From: Actinomycetes bacterium
GTDB lineage: Bacteria > Actinomycetota > Actinomycetes > Propionibacteriales > Nocardioidaceae
Length of the DNA: 37,144 nt
Direction: 5' to 3'
Assembly: GCA_023460975.1 (NCBI GenBank)
Contig: JAEWOG010000075.1
Span: 1-37,144 of the forward strand
Positions 1 to 8,882 of this stretch are shown piece after piece. The translations under genes and the position numbers were made by a program. The first letter of the stretch is position 1. Each line of letters begins with the position of its first letter. Under the pieces are notes generated by a model. The model saw nothing but the letters and a program-made list of their open reading frames with translations, did not search any database and had not been told where the DNA came from.

Positions 1-209
1 GCCTCGGGCTCCGACTCGCGCTCCGACTCGGCCTGCGGAGCGGGCTCGGCGATCACCTCCCCGGTGGCGCCAGCCGCGCCCTCATCGAGGGATGTGTCCT
101 CGTCCGCGGGCGGATCCACGGGCTCCGGGATCCGCTCGATGATCTCGGGGACGGCCGCTCCCACAAGCCCGCCGAGCACGACGCCGACGACGATCAGCAG
201 GACACTCAT
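1..209 (-). CDS. Probable prepilin peptidase (A24 family), N-terminal part
   Basis: The gene starts at ATG 209-207 and runs off the left edge, so only about 69 residues are visible. The ATG overlaps the aroE stop as ATGA, which suggests translational coupling. The visible part opens with a hydrophobic, glycine-rich segment (MSVLLIVVGVVLGGLVGAAV, residues 1-20) followed by PEIIERIPEP, then a long acidic, proline- and glutamate-rich stretch. The first part resembles the opening of actinobacterial type-4 leader peptidases, where a glycine-rich first helix is followed by an arginine-proline motif, and these genes often follow aroE. The catalytic aspartates lie outside the window, so the family call is inference from the N-terminus and the neighbour. 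It could instead be an unrelated single-helix membrane protein. Confidence 0.5.
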   Translation of the reverse strand, partial: MSVLLIVVGVVLGGLVGAAVPEIIERIPEPVDPPADEDTSLDEGAAGATGEVIAEPAPQAESERESEPE

Positions 210-1045
210 TCGACGCCCCTGGTGGCCAGTGCCGCCTCGCCAGCAGCCCTCAGGACCGCCACCGGAACGTCGCGGCCGGTGAACAACTGGAACTGCAGCA
301 CCGCTTGGTGGACGAGAAGGTCCAGGCCTCCGACGAGCACCCGACCGTCGCCCATCGCTGCCTGCGCCAGTGGCGTGGGCCACGGGTGGTAGAGCACGTC
401 GAACACGACGGGGACCTCGGCGCACCGCGCAAGCACCGCAGCAGTCTGAGCCTGGGCGGGGACCGTGGAGACCACGATGTCCGCACGGAGCCGGTCGGCG
501 TCCTCCAGCATCCCGACGCCCACGCGAGGCCCGGACGGATGCCGCTCGATCACCTCGAGCGTTTCGGTGGCTCGCGCAGGGTCACGGACGAGCACGTCGA
601 TGTCGCGCACCCCGAGGTCACACAGCGCCAGGCCCGTGGACGAGGCGGTCGCTCCGCCCCCGAGCACGACGGCGCGGGTGAATGCGGCGTCGGTGACCTC
701 GCGCACCGCGGCCACCGCTCCGGGAACGTCCGTGTTGGCACCGCTCACGCGCCCGTCGACCAGCACCACCGTGTTCACGGCTCCCGCGAGTTCGCCGGCG
801 GCGTCCACCTCGTCGAGAAGGGTCATCGCCTCCCGCTTGAGCGGCATCGTCAGGGACAGCCCGCGCCAGGTGTCGTCGAGACCGGTGAGGAAGCCCCCCA
901 GACCGCCGGCGCCGACCTCGTACGCGTCGTAGCTCCACGCCAGCCCCAGCGCCTCGTACCCCGCCCGGTGCAGTGTCGGCGAGAGTGAGTGCGCGATGGG
1001 CTGGCCGAGCACCGCGCACCGTCGCGCACCCGTACTGCTCAGCAC
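206..1045 (-). CDS. aroE: Shikimate dehydrogenase
   Basis: AroE reduces 3-dehydroshikimate to shikimate with NADPH in the cytosolic pathway to aromatic amino acids. The 279-residue protein has the family's usual length. The substrate-binding motif SLSPTLH is near residue 20. The catalytic lysine lies in SLTMPLKREA, where the family more often reads NVTxPxK. GAVNT and GANTD follow, the latter holding the catalytic aspartate. The nucleotide-binding turn VVLGGGATASS and the C-terminal GGLDLLVHQAVLQF are also present. I chose GTG 1045 because it overlaps the mltG stop (GTGCTGA) and gives a normal N-terminus; the longer open frame upstream lies inside mltG. It sits between mltG and a probable prepilin peptidase, and other shikimate genes may lie beyond the left edge. 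Confidence 0.93.
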   Translation of the reverse strand: MLSSTGARRCAVLGQPIAHSLSPTLHRAGYEALGLAWSYDAYEVGAGGLGGFLTGLDDTWRGLSLTMPLKREAMTLLDEVDAAGELAGAVNTVVLVDGRVSGANTDVPGAVAAVREVTDAAFTRAVVLGGGATASSTGLALCDLGVRDIDVLVRDPARATETLEVIERHPSGPRVGVGMLEDADRLRADIVVSTVPAQAQTAAVLARCAEVPVVFDVLYHPWPTPLAQAAMGDGRVLVGGLDLLVHQAVLQFQLFTGRDVPVAVLRAAGEAALATRGVE

Positions 1046-2172
1046 TTGTCCGAGGTCTCGCAGTACGCCTGGTACTCGGCCTTGAAGGTCAGGAACTCGT
1101 CGTAGGACTCGGTGAACTTCGTCTCTCCCGTGGCCAGGTCCACGGTGACGTAGTAGTACCAAGGCCCCTCAGCCGGGTTCGCTGCCGCCATGATCGCCGC
1201 GTCACCGGGCGCCTCGATGGGCGTGGGCGGGAGGCCCGCGTGCTCGTAGGTGCTGTACGGCGAGGAAGCGGCCTCCTCGATGTCCGCCGTCGACACCGCG
1301 ATGATGCCGGTGCGGTCGAGGGCGTAGTTGACGGTCGCGTCGATCTGGAGAAGGCCGTACGTGCCGCCCTTGTCGCCCTCGCCGTCGAGACGGTTGAAGA
1401 TGACCCGCGAGATCTTGGGCATGTCGTCGCCGCGCCCCTCGGCCTCGATCAACGAGGCGATGATCATCAGCTCGCCCGGGGTCTTGCCCAGGGCGGCAGC
1501 GCGCTCCTCGAGGTTGGCCTCGTCGGCCGCGACCTGCCACCGGGCCACCATCTTGGCGAGCACGTCGACCGGCTTGTCCTGAGGGGCGATCTCGTAGGTG
1601 GCCGGGAAGAGGTAACCCTCCGGGTTGCCCTCGGCGTACTCCGGCAGGCCGATGTCCTTGGTCAGCGCCTTCTCCCACGCCCCCGCGCCGAACTCGGTCT
1701 TCTCCGCAAGGACATCCACGATGTCGGCCACCCGCAGACCCTCGGGGATGGTGACGGTCGTCTTCATGATGTTGCTCGGCTCAATGAGGATGTCGAGCGC
1801 TCCCTGCGCCGACATCTTCTCCTTGAGGGGATAGGTGCCCACCTGGATCGCTGACGCCTTGGGCTCGCCGCGGGCGGCGTCGATGAAGGCATCCACGGAG
1901 GCGACGACGCCTGCCTCCTTCAGATTGCGACCGATGGCAGTGGCGGTGTCCCCCGACTCCACGGCAAAGAGCACTTCGCCGCTGCCCGGTCCCGGGTAGT
2001 CCTCAGCCGAGGCGAGCTGGTCCTGGAGCCACTCCACGCCGCGGTCCACGGCGTACCAAGCGCCACCGATGATGACCGCCAGGGCCACGAGCGCCGCGAT
2101 GCAGCCCGCGGGACCGCGCCGCTTCTTCGCGCGACGGCGGCCGCCTTCGACGTACTCGTCCTGCTCAGTCAT
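1039..2172 (-). CDS. mltG: Endolytic murein transglycosylase MltG
   Basis: MltG cleaves newly made glycan strands within the chain at the outer face of the membrane and is thought to terminate strand elongation. The 377-residue protein has a short, very basic cytoplasmic start (RRRAKKRR), one membrane helix at about residues 24-41, a LysM-like region, then the YceG catalytic domain. The likely catalytic glutamate is E243 in ASLIEAEGRGD. The PEGYLFPATYEI motif near 185 and the TPIEAPGDAAI motif near the end are typical of the family. I chose ATG 2172, which overlaps the ruvX stop and has GAGGTGA just upstream; an in-frame GTG lies one codon earlier. The order alaS-ruvX-mltG-aroE is a widely conserved actinobacterial string. 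Confidence 0.94.
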   Translation of the reverse strand: MTEQDEYVEGGRRRAKKRRGPAGCIAALVALAVIIGGAWYAVDRGVEWLQDQLASAEDYPGPGSGEVLFAVESGDTATAIGRNLKEAGVVASVDAFIDAARGEPKASAIQVGTYPLKEKMSAQGALDILIEPSNIMKTTVTIPEGLRVADIVDVLAEKTEFGAGAWEKALTKDIGLPEYAEGNPEGYLFPATYEIAPQDKPVDVLAKMVARWQVAADEANLEERAAALGKTPGELMIIASLIEAEGRGDDMPKISRVIFNRLDGEGDKGGTYGLLQIDATVNYALDRTGIIAVSTADIEEAASSPYSTYEHAGLPPTPIEAPGDAAIMAAANPAEGPWYYYVTVDLATGETKFTESYDEFLTFKAEYQAYCETSDKC

Positions 2173-2644
2173 CACTCACCTCGGGGCTGTGCGTCGTCTC
2201 CACCAGTTCACCGGGTACGCGGCCACTGGCGCGCTCGGTGTCGAGCGCCTGCTGGAGGATCACGACGGCGGCCGCCATGTCCACCACCTGACGCCGCTTG
2301 CTGCCATTGCGACCGCGTTCACGAAGCATGGACTCCGCGGACACCGTGGTGAGGCGCTCATCACACAGCCTCACGGGCACGGGGGCAACCCGGCGCGCCA
2401 CCGTCGCAGCGAACTCGCGGACCTTGGCCGCGGCCGGCCCCTCGCCGCCCTTGAGCGAGCGCGGGAGGCCGACGACGACCTCGACCGCCTCGCACTCCAC
2501 CACGAGTCGCTCGATACGCCGTACGTCCCCCTTGCCCCGCTTCACCGTCTCCAGCGGCGTGGCAAGAAATCCGGACGGGTCACTGCGGGCGACGCCGATC
2601 CTGGCGTCCCCCGGGTCGAGTCCGAGCCGAGTCCCGTGTCGCAC
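2165..2644 (-). CDS. ruvX: Holliday-junction resolvase-like nuclease RuvX/YqgF
   Basis: This is a YqgF-family RNase H-fold nuclease of 159 residues. The family has been linked to pre-16S rRNA processing and to resolution of recombination intermediates. The acidic active-site residues sit in LGLDPGDARIGVARSD (residues 7-22), LCDERLTTVSAE and VDMAAAVVILQQAL. The central VVGLPRSLKGGEG motif is also conserved. The start is GTG 2644, one base after the alaS stop. The open frame continues upstream only inside alaS. The 3' end overlaps mltG by 8 bases. Translation is probably coupled across alaS-ruvX-mltG. Confidence 0.92.
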   Translation of the reverse strand: MRHGTRLGLDPGDARIGVARSDPSGFLATPLETVKRGKGDVRRIERLVVECEAVEVVVGLPRSLKGGEGPAAAKVREFAATVARRVAPVPVRLCDERLTTVSAESMLRERGRNGSKRRQVVDMAAAVVILQQALDTERASGRVPGELVETTHSPEVSDD

Positions 2645-2645
2645 G

Positions 2646-5363
2646 TCAGCCCTGGGCCGCCGCCCGCGCGACGTCGCTCCGCACGGCCTCGAGCGCTGCG
2701 TCGACGCCGGCCGCGTTGGCACCGCCGCCCTGAGCCATGTCGGGCTTGCCGCCGCCCTTGCCGTCGATGTGGGGTGCGGTCGCACGCACGAGGTCGTTGG
2801 CCGACAGGCCGCGCTCTCGTGCCGCGTCGTTCGTGGCCGCGACGACGGACACCTTGCCCTCGGCCACGCCGAGCAGCACGACCACGCCAGGGCGGTTCGC
2901 GTCGAGACGTCCCCGCACATCGGTGGCGAGGGTGCGTACGTCGCCCCCGCCCGCGCCGTCGAGGCGCTGGGCCACGACCTGCACGCCGGCAATGTCGAGG
3001 GCGTCGGCGGCCATCTGCCCGCCGGCGGCGAGGAGTTGGGCGAGGCGGACCTTCTCCAACTCCTTCTCGGTCGACTTCAGGCGCTCGACCATGTCCTGCA
3101 CGCGCCCCAGGATGTCACCCGGCTGCGCCTTGAGGATCGTGCCGAGCTGCGCGACCACGTCGCGCTCGCGGGCCAGGTAGGCGAACCCCTCGAGACCCGT
3201 CAGCGCCTCGATGCGGCGGCTTCCGGAGCCGACCGACGCCTCGCCGGTCACCACGAGGGTGCCGATCTGGGAGGAGTGCTCGACGTGGGTGCCGCCGCAG
3301 AGTTCACGCGACCAGGGGCCGCCGATCTCGACCACGCGGACCTTGGAGTCGTCGTAGGTCTCGCCGAACAGGGCGATCGCGCCCCAGTCCTTGGCCTCCG
3401 GGAGCGTCATGTACTGCCAGCCCACCGGGAGGTCGGCGCGCAGGGCTGCGTTGGAGACCTCCTCGATGTCCTTCACCTGGGCGGGCGTCAGGGATGTCGT
3501 CCACCCGAAGTCGAGGCGCAGGTAACCCGGCCGGTTGTACGACCCGGACTGGAGTGCGGTGGGCCCGAGCACCTCGCGCAGCGCGGCGTGCACCACGTGC
3601 GTGCCGGAGTGGGCCTGCCGGGCGCCGAGACGCCACTGCGGGTCGACCAGAGCCTGCATCTGGCGCGTGTCGGCGGGCAGCTCGCCCTCCAGCACGCGCA
3701 CCTGGTGCACGACGAGGCCGCGCACGGGACGCTGCACGTCCAGCACCTCGAGCACTCCACCGTCGAACGTGATGCGTCCCGCGTCGGCTGCCTGACCACC
3801 GGACTCGGCGTAGAACGGCGTGCGGTCGAGCACCAACTCGCCGACCTCGCCCGCGCCGAGCACCGGGACTGAGGCGCCCTCGCGCAGCAGGGCGAGCGGG
3901 GCGGACTCGGTCTCGAGGGTCTCGTACGCCAGCCACTCAGTGGGGCCGTGGGCGTCCAGGATCTCGCGGTAGACGTGGGTGTCGGCGTGCTGCCCCTTCT
4001 TGGACTTCGCGTCGGCCTTCGCGCGGGCGCGCTGCTCGGACATGAGGGAGCGGAAGCCCTCCTCGTCCACCGTCAGGCCGGCCTCGCTGGCCATCTCGAG
4101 GGTCAGGTCGATCGGGAAGCCGTACGTGTCGTGCAGCGCGAACGCCTGGTCACCGCCCAGCAGCGTGGCGCCGGACGCCTTGACCTGATCGGCCGCGCTC
4201 TCGAAGATCTGCGTGCCCGCGGCCAGCGTCTTGCGGAAGGCGTCCTCCTCGGCGTACGCGACACGCGCGATCCGCTCCCACTCGTCGACGAGATAGGTGT
4301 AGGTCTCCCCCATCTTGTCGCGGGAGACCGGCATCAGCTCGGGCAGTGCGCGGTCCTCGTAGCCCAGCAAGCGCATGGAACGCACAGCACGGCGCAGCAG
4401 GCGGCGCAGGACGTAGCCGCGGCCCTCGTTGCCCGGGGTCACGCCGTCAGCGATGAGCATCATCGAAGAGCGCACGTGGTCCGCGACGACACGGAAGCGC
4501 ACGTCGTCCTCGGCGTTGCTGCCGTACGTGCGTCCCGTCAGCTCCATGGCCCGCTCGATGACGGGGAACATGACGTCGATCTCGTACATGTTGTTCTTGC
4601 CCTGGAGCAGGAACGCGACCCGTTCCAGACCCATGCCCGTGTCGATGTTGCGCTTGGGCAGGGATCCGGCGATGTCGAAGTCGCTCTTGGAGCGCACCTC
4701 GGACAGCTCGTCCTGCATGAAGACGAGGTTCCAGATCTCCAGCAGGCGATCCTCCAGCTCGAACGGCATGTCCGGGCCCAGCGTCGCAGAGTCGAAGTCG
4801 GGGCCGAACTCGGGCCCGCGGTCGTAGAGGATCTCCGAGCAGGGTCCCCCCGGGCCCGGAATGCCCATCGACCAGTAGTTCTCCTTCGGCCCCAGCTTGA
4901 CGATGCGCTCGGCCGGCAGTCCGGTGACCTTCATCCACAGGTCGACTGCCTCGTCGTCCCCGGCGAGCACCGACGGGTACAGCCGATTGACGTCCAGACC
5001 GAAGCCGCCGTCGTCGACGCTCTTGGTCAGCAGGTCCCACGCGAGGCGGATCGCGCCTTCCTTGAAGTAGTCGCCGAACGAGAAGTTGCCGCACATCTCG
5101 AAGAACGTGCCGTGACGCGTGGTCTTGCCGACGTCCTCGATGTCCGGGGTGCGCACGCACTTCTGCACGCTCGTCGCGCGGTCGTACGGCGGGGTCTCCT
5201 GGCCGAGGAAGTACGGCTTGAACGGCACCATGCCCGCGTTGACGAACAGCAGGTTCGGGTCGTCCAGCAGCAGGGAGGCCGAGGGGACCACGGTGTGCTG
5301 GCCGACGGTGGTGTCGTCGGCGAAGTGCGCCTGGAATCGGCGTCGGATCTCCGCGGTGTCCAT
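2646..5363 (-). CDS. alaS: Alanine--tRNA ligase
   Basis: AlaRS charges tRNA-Ala and clears mischarged serine or glycine through its editing domain. The 905-residue protein is full length for bacteria. The class II core includes HGTFFEMCGNFSFGDYFKEG (residues 84-103) and GRGYVLRRLLRRAVR. The editing domain has the zinc ligands H585 and H589 (HSGTH) and C689 and H693 (CGGTH). The C-terminal DHHA1-type region ends with a glycine-rich GGGKPDMAQGGGANAAG. The ATG shares one base with the stop of the upstream DUF6167 gene (TGATG). No T-box-like leader is visible; the gene is embedded in an operon. Confidence 0.97.
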   Translation of the reverse strand: MDTAEIRRRFQAHFADDTTVGQHTVVPSASLLLDDPNLLFVNAGMVPFKPYFLGQETPPYDRATSVQKCVRTPDIEDVGKTTRHGTFFEMCGNFSFGDYFKEGAIRLAWDLLTKSVDDGGFGLDVNRLYPSVLAGDDEAVDLWMKVTGLPAERIVKLGPKENYWSMGIPGPGGPCSEILYDRGPEFGPDFDSATLGPDMPFELEDRLLEIWNLVFMQDELSEVRSKSDFDIAGSLPKRNIDTGMGLERVAFLLQGKNNMYEIDVMFPVIERAMELTGRTYGSNAEDDVRFRVVADHVRSSMMLIADGVTPGNEGRGYVLRRLLRRAVRSMRLLGYEDRALPELMPVSRDKMGETYTYLVDEWERIARVAYAEEDAFRKTLAAGTQIFESAADQVKASGATLLGGDQAFALHDTYGFPIDLTLEMASEAGLTVDEEGFRSLMSEQRARAKADAKSKKGQHADTHVYREILDAHGPTEWLAYETLETESAPLALLREGASVPVLGAGEVGELVLDRTPFYAESGGQAADAGRITFDGGVLEVLDVQRPVRGLVVHQVRVLEGELPADTRQMQALVDPQWRLGARQAHSGTHVVHAALREVLGPTALQSGSYNRPGYLRLDFGWTTSLTPAQVKDIEEVSNAALRADLPVGWQYMTLPEAKDWGAIALFGETYDDSKVRVVEIGGPWSRELCGGTHVEHSSQIGTLVVTGEASVGSGSRRIEALTGLEGFAYLARERDVVAQLGTILKAQPGDILGRVQDMVERLKSTEKELEKVRLAQLLAAGGQMAADALDIAGVQVVAQRLDGAGGGDVRTLATDVRGRLDANRPGVVVLLGVAEGKVSVVAATNDAARERGLSANDLVRATAPHIDGKGGGKPDMAQGGGANAAGVDAALEAVRSDVARAAAQG

Positions 5364-5677
5364 CAGTGGTCGTTCTCCTGCTGCGATCGGTGGGTGGAGT
5401 GAATGGCGGGGGGTGGGCCTGTGGTGAGTACGGGGGGCGCCTGGTCGAGGGCTGCGTGTGCCAGTGGGCGGAGTCCGAACTGCTCACGGAGCTCGGTCTC
5501 CTTCTCGACCTGGCCCTGGGCGACCTCTTCGGCGAACAGCCGCACCCCGAGTGAGAGGGCCGAGGCACGGTCGCGAAGGCCGTCGACGGTGAACGCCTCG
5601 GCCGCACGGCGGGCGCGGAAGGCGGCGTAGACGCCGGCCCCGGCGCCCGCGAGGAACCAGAACGGACGTGCGATCAC
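5363..5677 (-). CDS. DUF6167-like small membrane protein
   Basis: The 104-residue protein has an N-terminal hydrophobic stretch (residues 3-20, RPFWFLAGAGAGVYAAFR), then a helical region that is basic (RARRAAEAFT) and later charged, and a proline-rich tail. This matches small actinobacterial proteins annotated DUF6167, usually found just before alaS. The function is unknown. GTG 5677 overlaps the previous stop as GTGA, which fixes the start better than an upstream in-frame codon at 5731. Its stop overlaps the alaS ATG by one base, so alaS translation may depend on it. Confidence 0.75.
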   Translation of the reverse strand: MIARPFWFLAGAGAGVYAAFRARRAAEAFTVDGLRDRASALSLGVRLFAEEVAQGQVEKETELREQFGLRPLAHAALDQAPPVLTTGPPPAIHSTHRSQQENDH

Positions 5678-6240
5678 GCGACTCCCCCGTCGTCGAGGAG
5701 GCCGCGCTGGCGGGTCTGGTACTCGCGCCACGCCTGCTTCATCTCGGTGCGGCGGGTGCGCTTGCTCCGCTTGACCTCGCGGCGCATCTCGAAGCGGATG
5801 CGGTTGCGGGTCTGAGGAGCCATGGCTCGCCGCACCCCGTGAGCCAGCCCGGCCGCCTTCACGATGGTCTCCCGCGCCACGATGTCAGCGAACTGACGCC
5901 CGTCGAGGCGCACTGGGTCGACCGCGTCACTTGATGCGCCCGCCGCGGCGACCTCCAGCACGTCGCTCTCGCCGACGTGGGTGATCACGAAGGTGTGCTC
6001 GGCCGCGTGAGCGTCCTGCCCGCGCGGCGCGCCGGCGAGGTCCGCTGAGTCAGTCGCGAGACTCGCCTCGAGGTCCGCGATCCTCTCGCGAAGCGCCTCG
6101 GACACAGCGGTGGCGGCCGCGAGCTCGCGACGCAGGCGGGCGGTACGCCGCATGGCCAGCGTGGCCAGCACGAGGGCAACCACCACCAGGGCGAGCGCCA
6201 GTGCGCACGCCCCCAGGAGCCAGGCGACCTCGGGAATCAC
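5674..6240 (-). CDS. Membrane-anchored coiled-coil protein of unknown function
   Basis: The 188-residue protein starts at GTG 6240, 10 bases after the rarA stop. It has one N-terminal membrane helix (about residues 6-30, rich in Leu, Val and Ala), then a heptad-like region with many Ala, Arg, Leu and Glu residues (about 33-65) that could form a coiled coil. A linker follows, then a conserved-looking segment (DGRQFADIVARETIVKAAGL). The C-terminus is strongly basic, with clusters such as RREVKRSKRTRRTEMKQAWR, and could bind nucleic acid or acidic lipids. I do not recognise a named domain. Its steady place between rarA and alaS suggests a conserved actinobacterial housekeeping gene. Confidence 0.7.
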   Translation of the reverse strand: MIPEVAWLLGACALALALVVVALVLATLAMRRTARLRRELAAATAVSEALRERIADLEASLATDSADLAGAPRGQDAHAAEHTFVITHVGESDVLEVAAAGASSDAVDPVRLDGRQFADIVARETIVKAAGLAHGVRRAMAPQTRNRIRFEMRREVKRSKRTRRTEMKQAWREYQTRQRGLLDDGGVA

Positions 6241-6250
6241 GTGCTCGACC

Positions 6251-7609
6251 CTATCGTCCCCGCACGATGGCCCGGATCCGCTCCCACCGTTGCTTGATGC
6301 TCGCCTCGGCACCCAGAGCCGTGGGTCGGTAGTAGCGAGCGTCGGCGACGACGTCCGGGGCGTACTGCTGCTCGGCGATGCCGAACGGCTCGTCGTGGCT
6401 GTAGGTGTAGGCCTTCCCGTGCCCCAGATCCTTGGCGCCCGAGTAGTGGGCGTCGCGCAGGTGGGGCGGGACGGATCCGATCTTTCCGGCCCGCACGTCC
6501 GCCTGGGCCTCGTTGATGGCGGTGATCACCGCGTTCGACTTGGGCGCCACGGCCAGCGCGATCACGGCCTGCGCGAGATTGAGCCGCGCCTCAGGCATGC
6601 CGATGAGTTGCACGGCTTGGGCCGCGGCCACCGCGGTGGTCAGCGCAGTGGGATCTGCCAGTCCGATGTCCTCGGAGGCGAGGATCACCAGTCGACGCGC
6701 GATGAACCGCGGGTCCTCGCCCGCCTCGACCATGCGGGCCAGGTAGTGCAGCGCAGCGTCCGCGTCCGAGCCCCGGATCGACTTGATGAACGCGCTCGTG
6801 ACGTCGTAGTGCTGGTCGCCCTGACGGTCATACCTCACCGCAGCCTGGTCGACGGCCGTCTCGGTGGTTGCCAGGTCGATGGCCGACGCACCCTTGCTCC
6901 GGGCCGCACCTGCCGCCGCCTCCAGGTAGGTGAGGGCCCGTCGCGCGTCGCCCCCCGCCAGACGTACGAGATGGTCGCGCGCGTCCTCGTCGAGGGCCAC
7001 CTCCCCGGCGAGTCCACGCTCGTCGCTCAATGCCTGAGCGATGACCTCGCCGATCCCCTCGTCGTCGAGCGACTCCAAGCGGAGCAGGAGGCTTCGCGAG
7101 AGCAAGGGCGAGATGACGGAGAAGAACGGGTTCTCGGTCGTGGCTGCCACCAGCGTGACCCAGCGGTTTTCCACACCCGGCAGCAGGGCATCCTGCTGCG
7201 CCTTGGTGAACCGATGGACCTCGTCCACGAACAGGACCGTCTCGTGCCCGCTGCTCACCAGTTCGCGCCGCGCGGCGTCGATCGCGGCGCGCACCTCCTT
7301 GACGCCCGCGGCGACCGCCGACACCTCCACGAAGTGTCGGCGCGTCTGCTGCGAGACGATCGAGGCGATCGTGGTCTTCCCCGTGCCGGGCGGCCCCCAC
7401 AGCAGCAGGGACATGGCCTGATCACCCTCGATGAGGCGACGCAGCGGGGAACCCTCGGCACGCAGTTGAGCCTGGCCGACGAGCTCGTCCAGAGTGCGTG
7501 GCCGCATCCGAACGGCCAACGGCGCCGCGACGTGCGACGCCGCGCTGAGGGACCCGCCGCTGCGTGCGCCGGGACCCGGAGCGTCGAAGAGACCCTCGCT
7601 GTCAGGCAC
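6251..7609 (-). CDS. rarA: Replication-associated recombination protein A (AAA ATPase)
   Basis: RarA (MgsA) is a clamp-loader-like AAA+ ATPase that acts at stalled replication forks. The 452-residue protein has Walker A GPPGTGKT at 72-79, Walker B LFVDEVHRF at 126-134, and the sensor-1 region AATTENPFFSV. The C-terminal MgsA tetramerisation domain includes RGSDADAALHYLARM and SVPPHLRDAHYSGAK. The start is GTG 7609, overlapping the end of the upstream ABC ATPase gene by 8 bases. Its transcription is therefore likely tied to the peptide importer operon unless an internal promoter exists. Confidence 0.95.
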   Translation of the reverse strand: MPDSEGLFDAPGPGARSGGSLSAASHVAAPLAVRMRPRTLDELVGQAQLRAEGSPLRRLIEGDQAMSLLLWGPPGTGKTTIASIVSQQTRRHFVEVSAVAAGVKEVRAAIDAARRELVSSGHETVLFVDEVHRFTKAQQDALLPGVENRWVTLVAATTENPFFSVISPLLSRSLLLRLESLDDEGIGEVIAQALSDERGLAGEVALDEDARDHLVRLAGGDARRALTYLEAAAGAARSKGASAIDLATTETAVDQAAVRYDRQGDQHYDVTSAFIKSIRGSDADAALHYLARMVEAGEDPRFIARRLVILASEDIGLADPTALTTAVAAAQAVQLIGMPEARLNLAQAVIALAVAPKSNAVITAINEAQADVRAGKIGSVPPHLRDAHYSGAKDLGHGKAYTYSHDEPFGIAEQQYAPDVVADARYYRPTALGAEASIKQRWERIRAIVRGR

Positions 7610-8882
7610 GACCCATCGTCTTGTCGTCGAGGTTCAACCACGTGTCGTCATAGCCGGGACGATCCACGAGGACACCACCGGACACCGCGCCAGGGTCGGG
7701 CTGACCGGCGGCGTCCACGCCCAGGAAACGGGTCGTGACTGGCTCCGAGGGAGCCTGCCCCAACCGGCCCGGGAAGTGACACGCCACCTTGTGGCGCGGC
7801 CCGATCTGCAGCAGTGGCGGCTCCTGGCGGGCGCAGATGTCCTGCGCCATGTGGCACCGCGTGCGGAAGCGGCAACCCGACGGCGGGTTGATGGGGCTCG
7901 GGACGTCACCGGTGAGCCGGATCCGCTCGCGGCGCTCGCCCGACACGGCCTGCTTGACGTCCGGAACCGCAGACAGCAGCGCCTGCGTGTACGGGTGGTG
8001 CGCGTTGTTGTAGATGCTGTCGCGGTCCCCGATCTCCACGATCTTGCCCAGGTACATCACCGCGACCTCAGGGCAGAAGTGACGCACGACAGCCAGGTCG
8101 TGAGCGATGAAGAGGAACGCCACGTCGAACTCGGACTGGATGTCCTGGAGCAGGTTGATCACCTGGGCCTGGATCGACACGTCGAGTGCCGAGACGGGCT
8201 CGTCGGCGACCAGCACCTTGGGGTTGAGCGTGAGGGCACGAGCAATGCCGATGCGCTGACGCTGCCCGCCGGAGAACTCGTTCGGGTAGCGGTTGTAGTG
8301 CTCCGGGTTGAGGCCGACGACCTCGAGGAGCTCCTGCACCCGCTTCTTGACCTGCTTCTCCGGGACGATCTTGTGCACCTGGAGCGGCGCACCCACGATC
8401 GAACCAACCGTCTGCCGCGGGTTCAGCGAGGTGTAGGGATCCTGGAAGATCATCTGCACCTCCTTGCGCAGCGGCTTGAGGTCCCGCTCCTTCATCGTGG
8501 CCAGGTCATGGCCCTCGAACGAGATGCTGCCCGCCGTCGGCTTGTAGAGGCGCGTGATCATCCGGCCGGTCGTCGACTTGCCACATCCCGACTCGCCCAC
8601 CAGACCCAGGGCGCCACCACGAGGAACCTGGAAGGAGACGCCGTCGACCGCCTGGACGTTTCCGATCCTGCGGGAGATGAGACCACCGGACTTCACCGGG
8701 AAGTACATCTTGAGGCCTTCGACCGTCAGCACCGGCTCGGCGTTCGGGTCGAACTCTGCGGCAGCGTGGGTGTGCTCGATCTGGGCATCGAACGAGTCCG
8801 CGTGGATCTGCTCGTCGCGGGGCGTGACCACGTCCTGCTCGACGGCGGAACCCTCCGCGGCGGGGTTCTTCTCGTCGCTCAT
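7602..8882 (-). CDS. Peptide ABC transporter ATP-binding protein, DppF/OppF type
   Basis: This is the second ATPase of the importer. The 426-residue protein is longer than usual because of an acidic N-terminal extension of about 50 residues with no recognisable domain. Walker A GESGCGKS is at 96-103, the signature FSGGQRQR at 203-210 and Walker B VLVADEP at 223-229. The C-terminal oligopeptide-transporter region contains HHPYTQALLSAVPD and the cysteine-bearing GCRFRTRCHMAQDIC. The ATG overlaps the stop of the DppD-like gene (ATGA), and the 3' end overlaps rarA. Substrate specificity (dipeptide, oligopeptide or other) cannot be read from the ATPase. Confidence 0.93.
   Translation of the reverse strand: MSDEKNPAAEGSAVEQDVVTPRDEQIHADSFDAQIEHTHAAAEFDPNAEPVLTVEGLKMYFPVKSGGLISRRIGNVQAVDGVSFQVPRGGALGLVGESGCGKSTTGRMITRLYKPTAGSISFEGHDLATMKERDLKPLRKEVQMIFQDPYTSLNPRQTVGSIVGAPLQVHKIVPEKQVKKRVQELLEVVGLNPEHYNRYPNEFSGGQRQRIGIARALTLNPKVLVADEPVSALDVSIQAQVINLLQDIQSEFDVAFLFIAHDLAVVRHFCPEVAVMYLGKIVEIGDRDSIYNNAHHPYTQALLSAVPDVKQAVSGERRERIRLTGDVPSPINPPSGCRFRTRCHMAQDICARQEPPLLQIGPRHKVACHFPGRLGQAPSEPVTTRFLGVDAAGQPDPGAVSGGVLVDRPGYDDTWLNLDDKTMGRA

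Noticed and set aside
5364..5400. T-box riboswitch upstream of alaS
   Set aside because: alaS starts on the stop codon of the preceding gene, leaving no leader, and no T-box consensus is visible.
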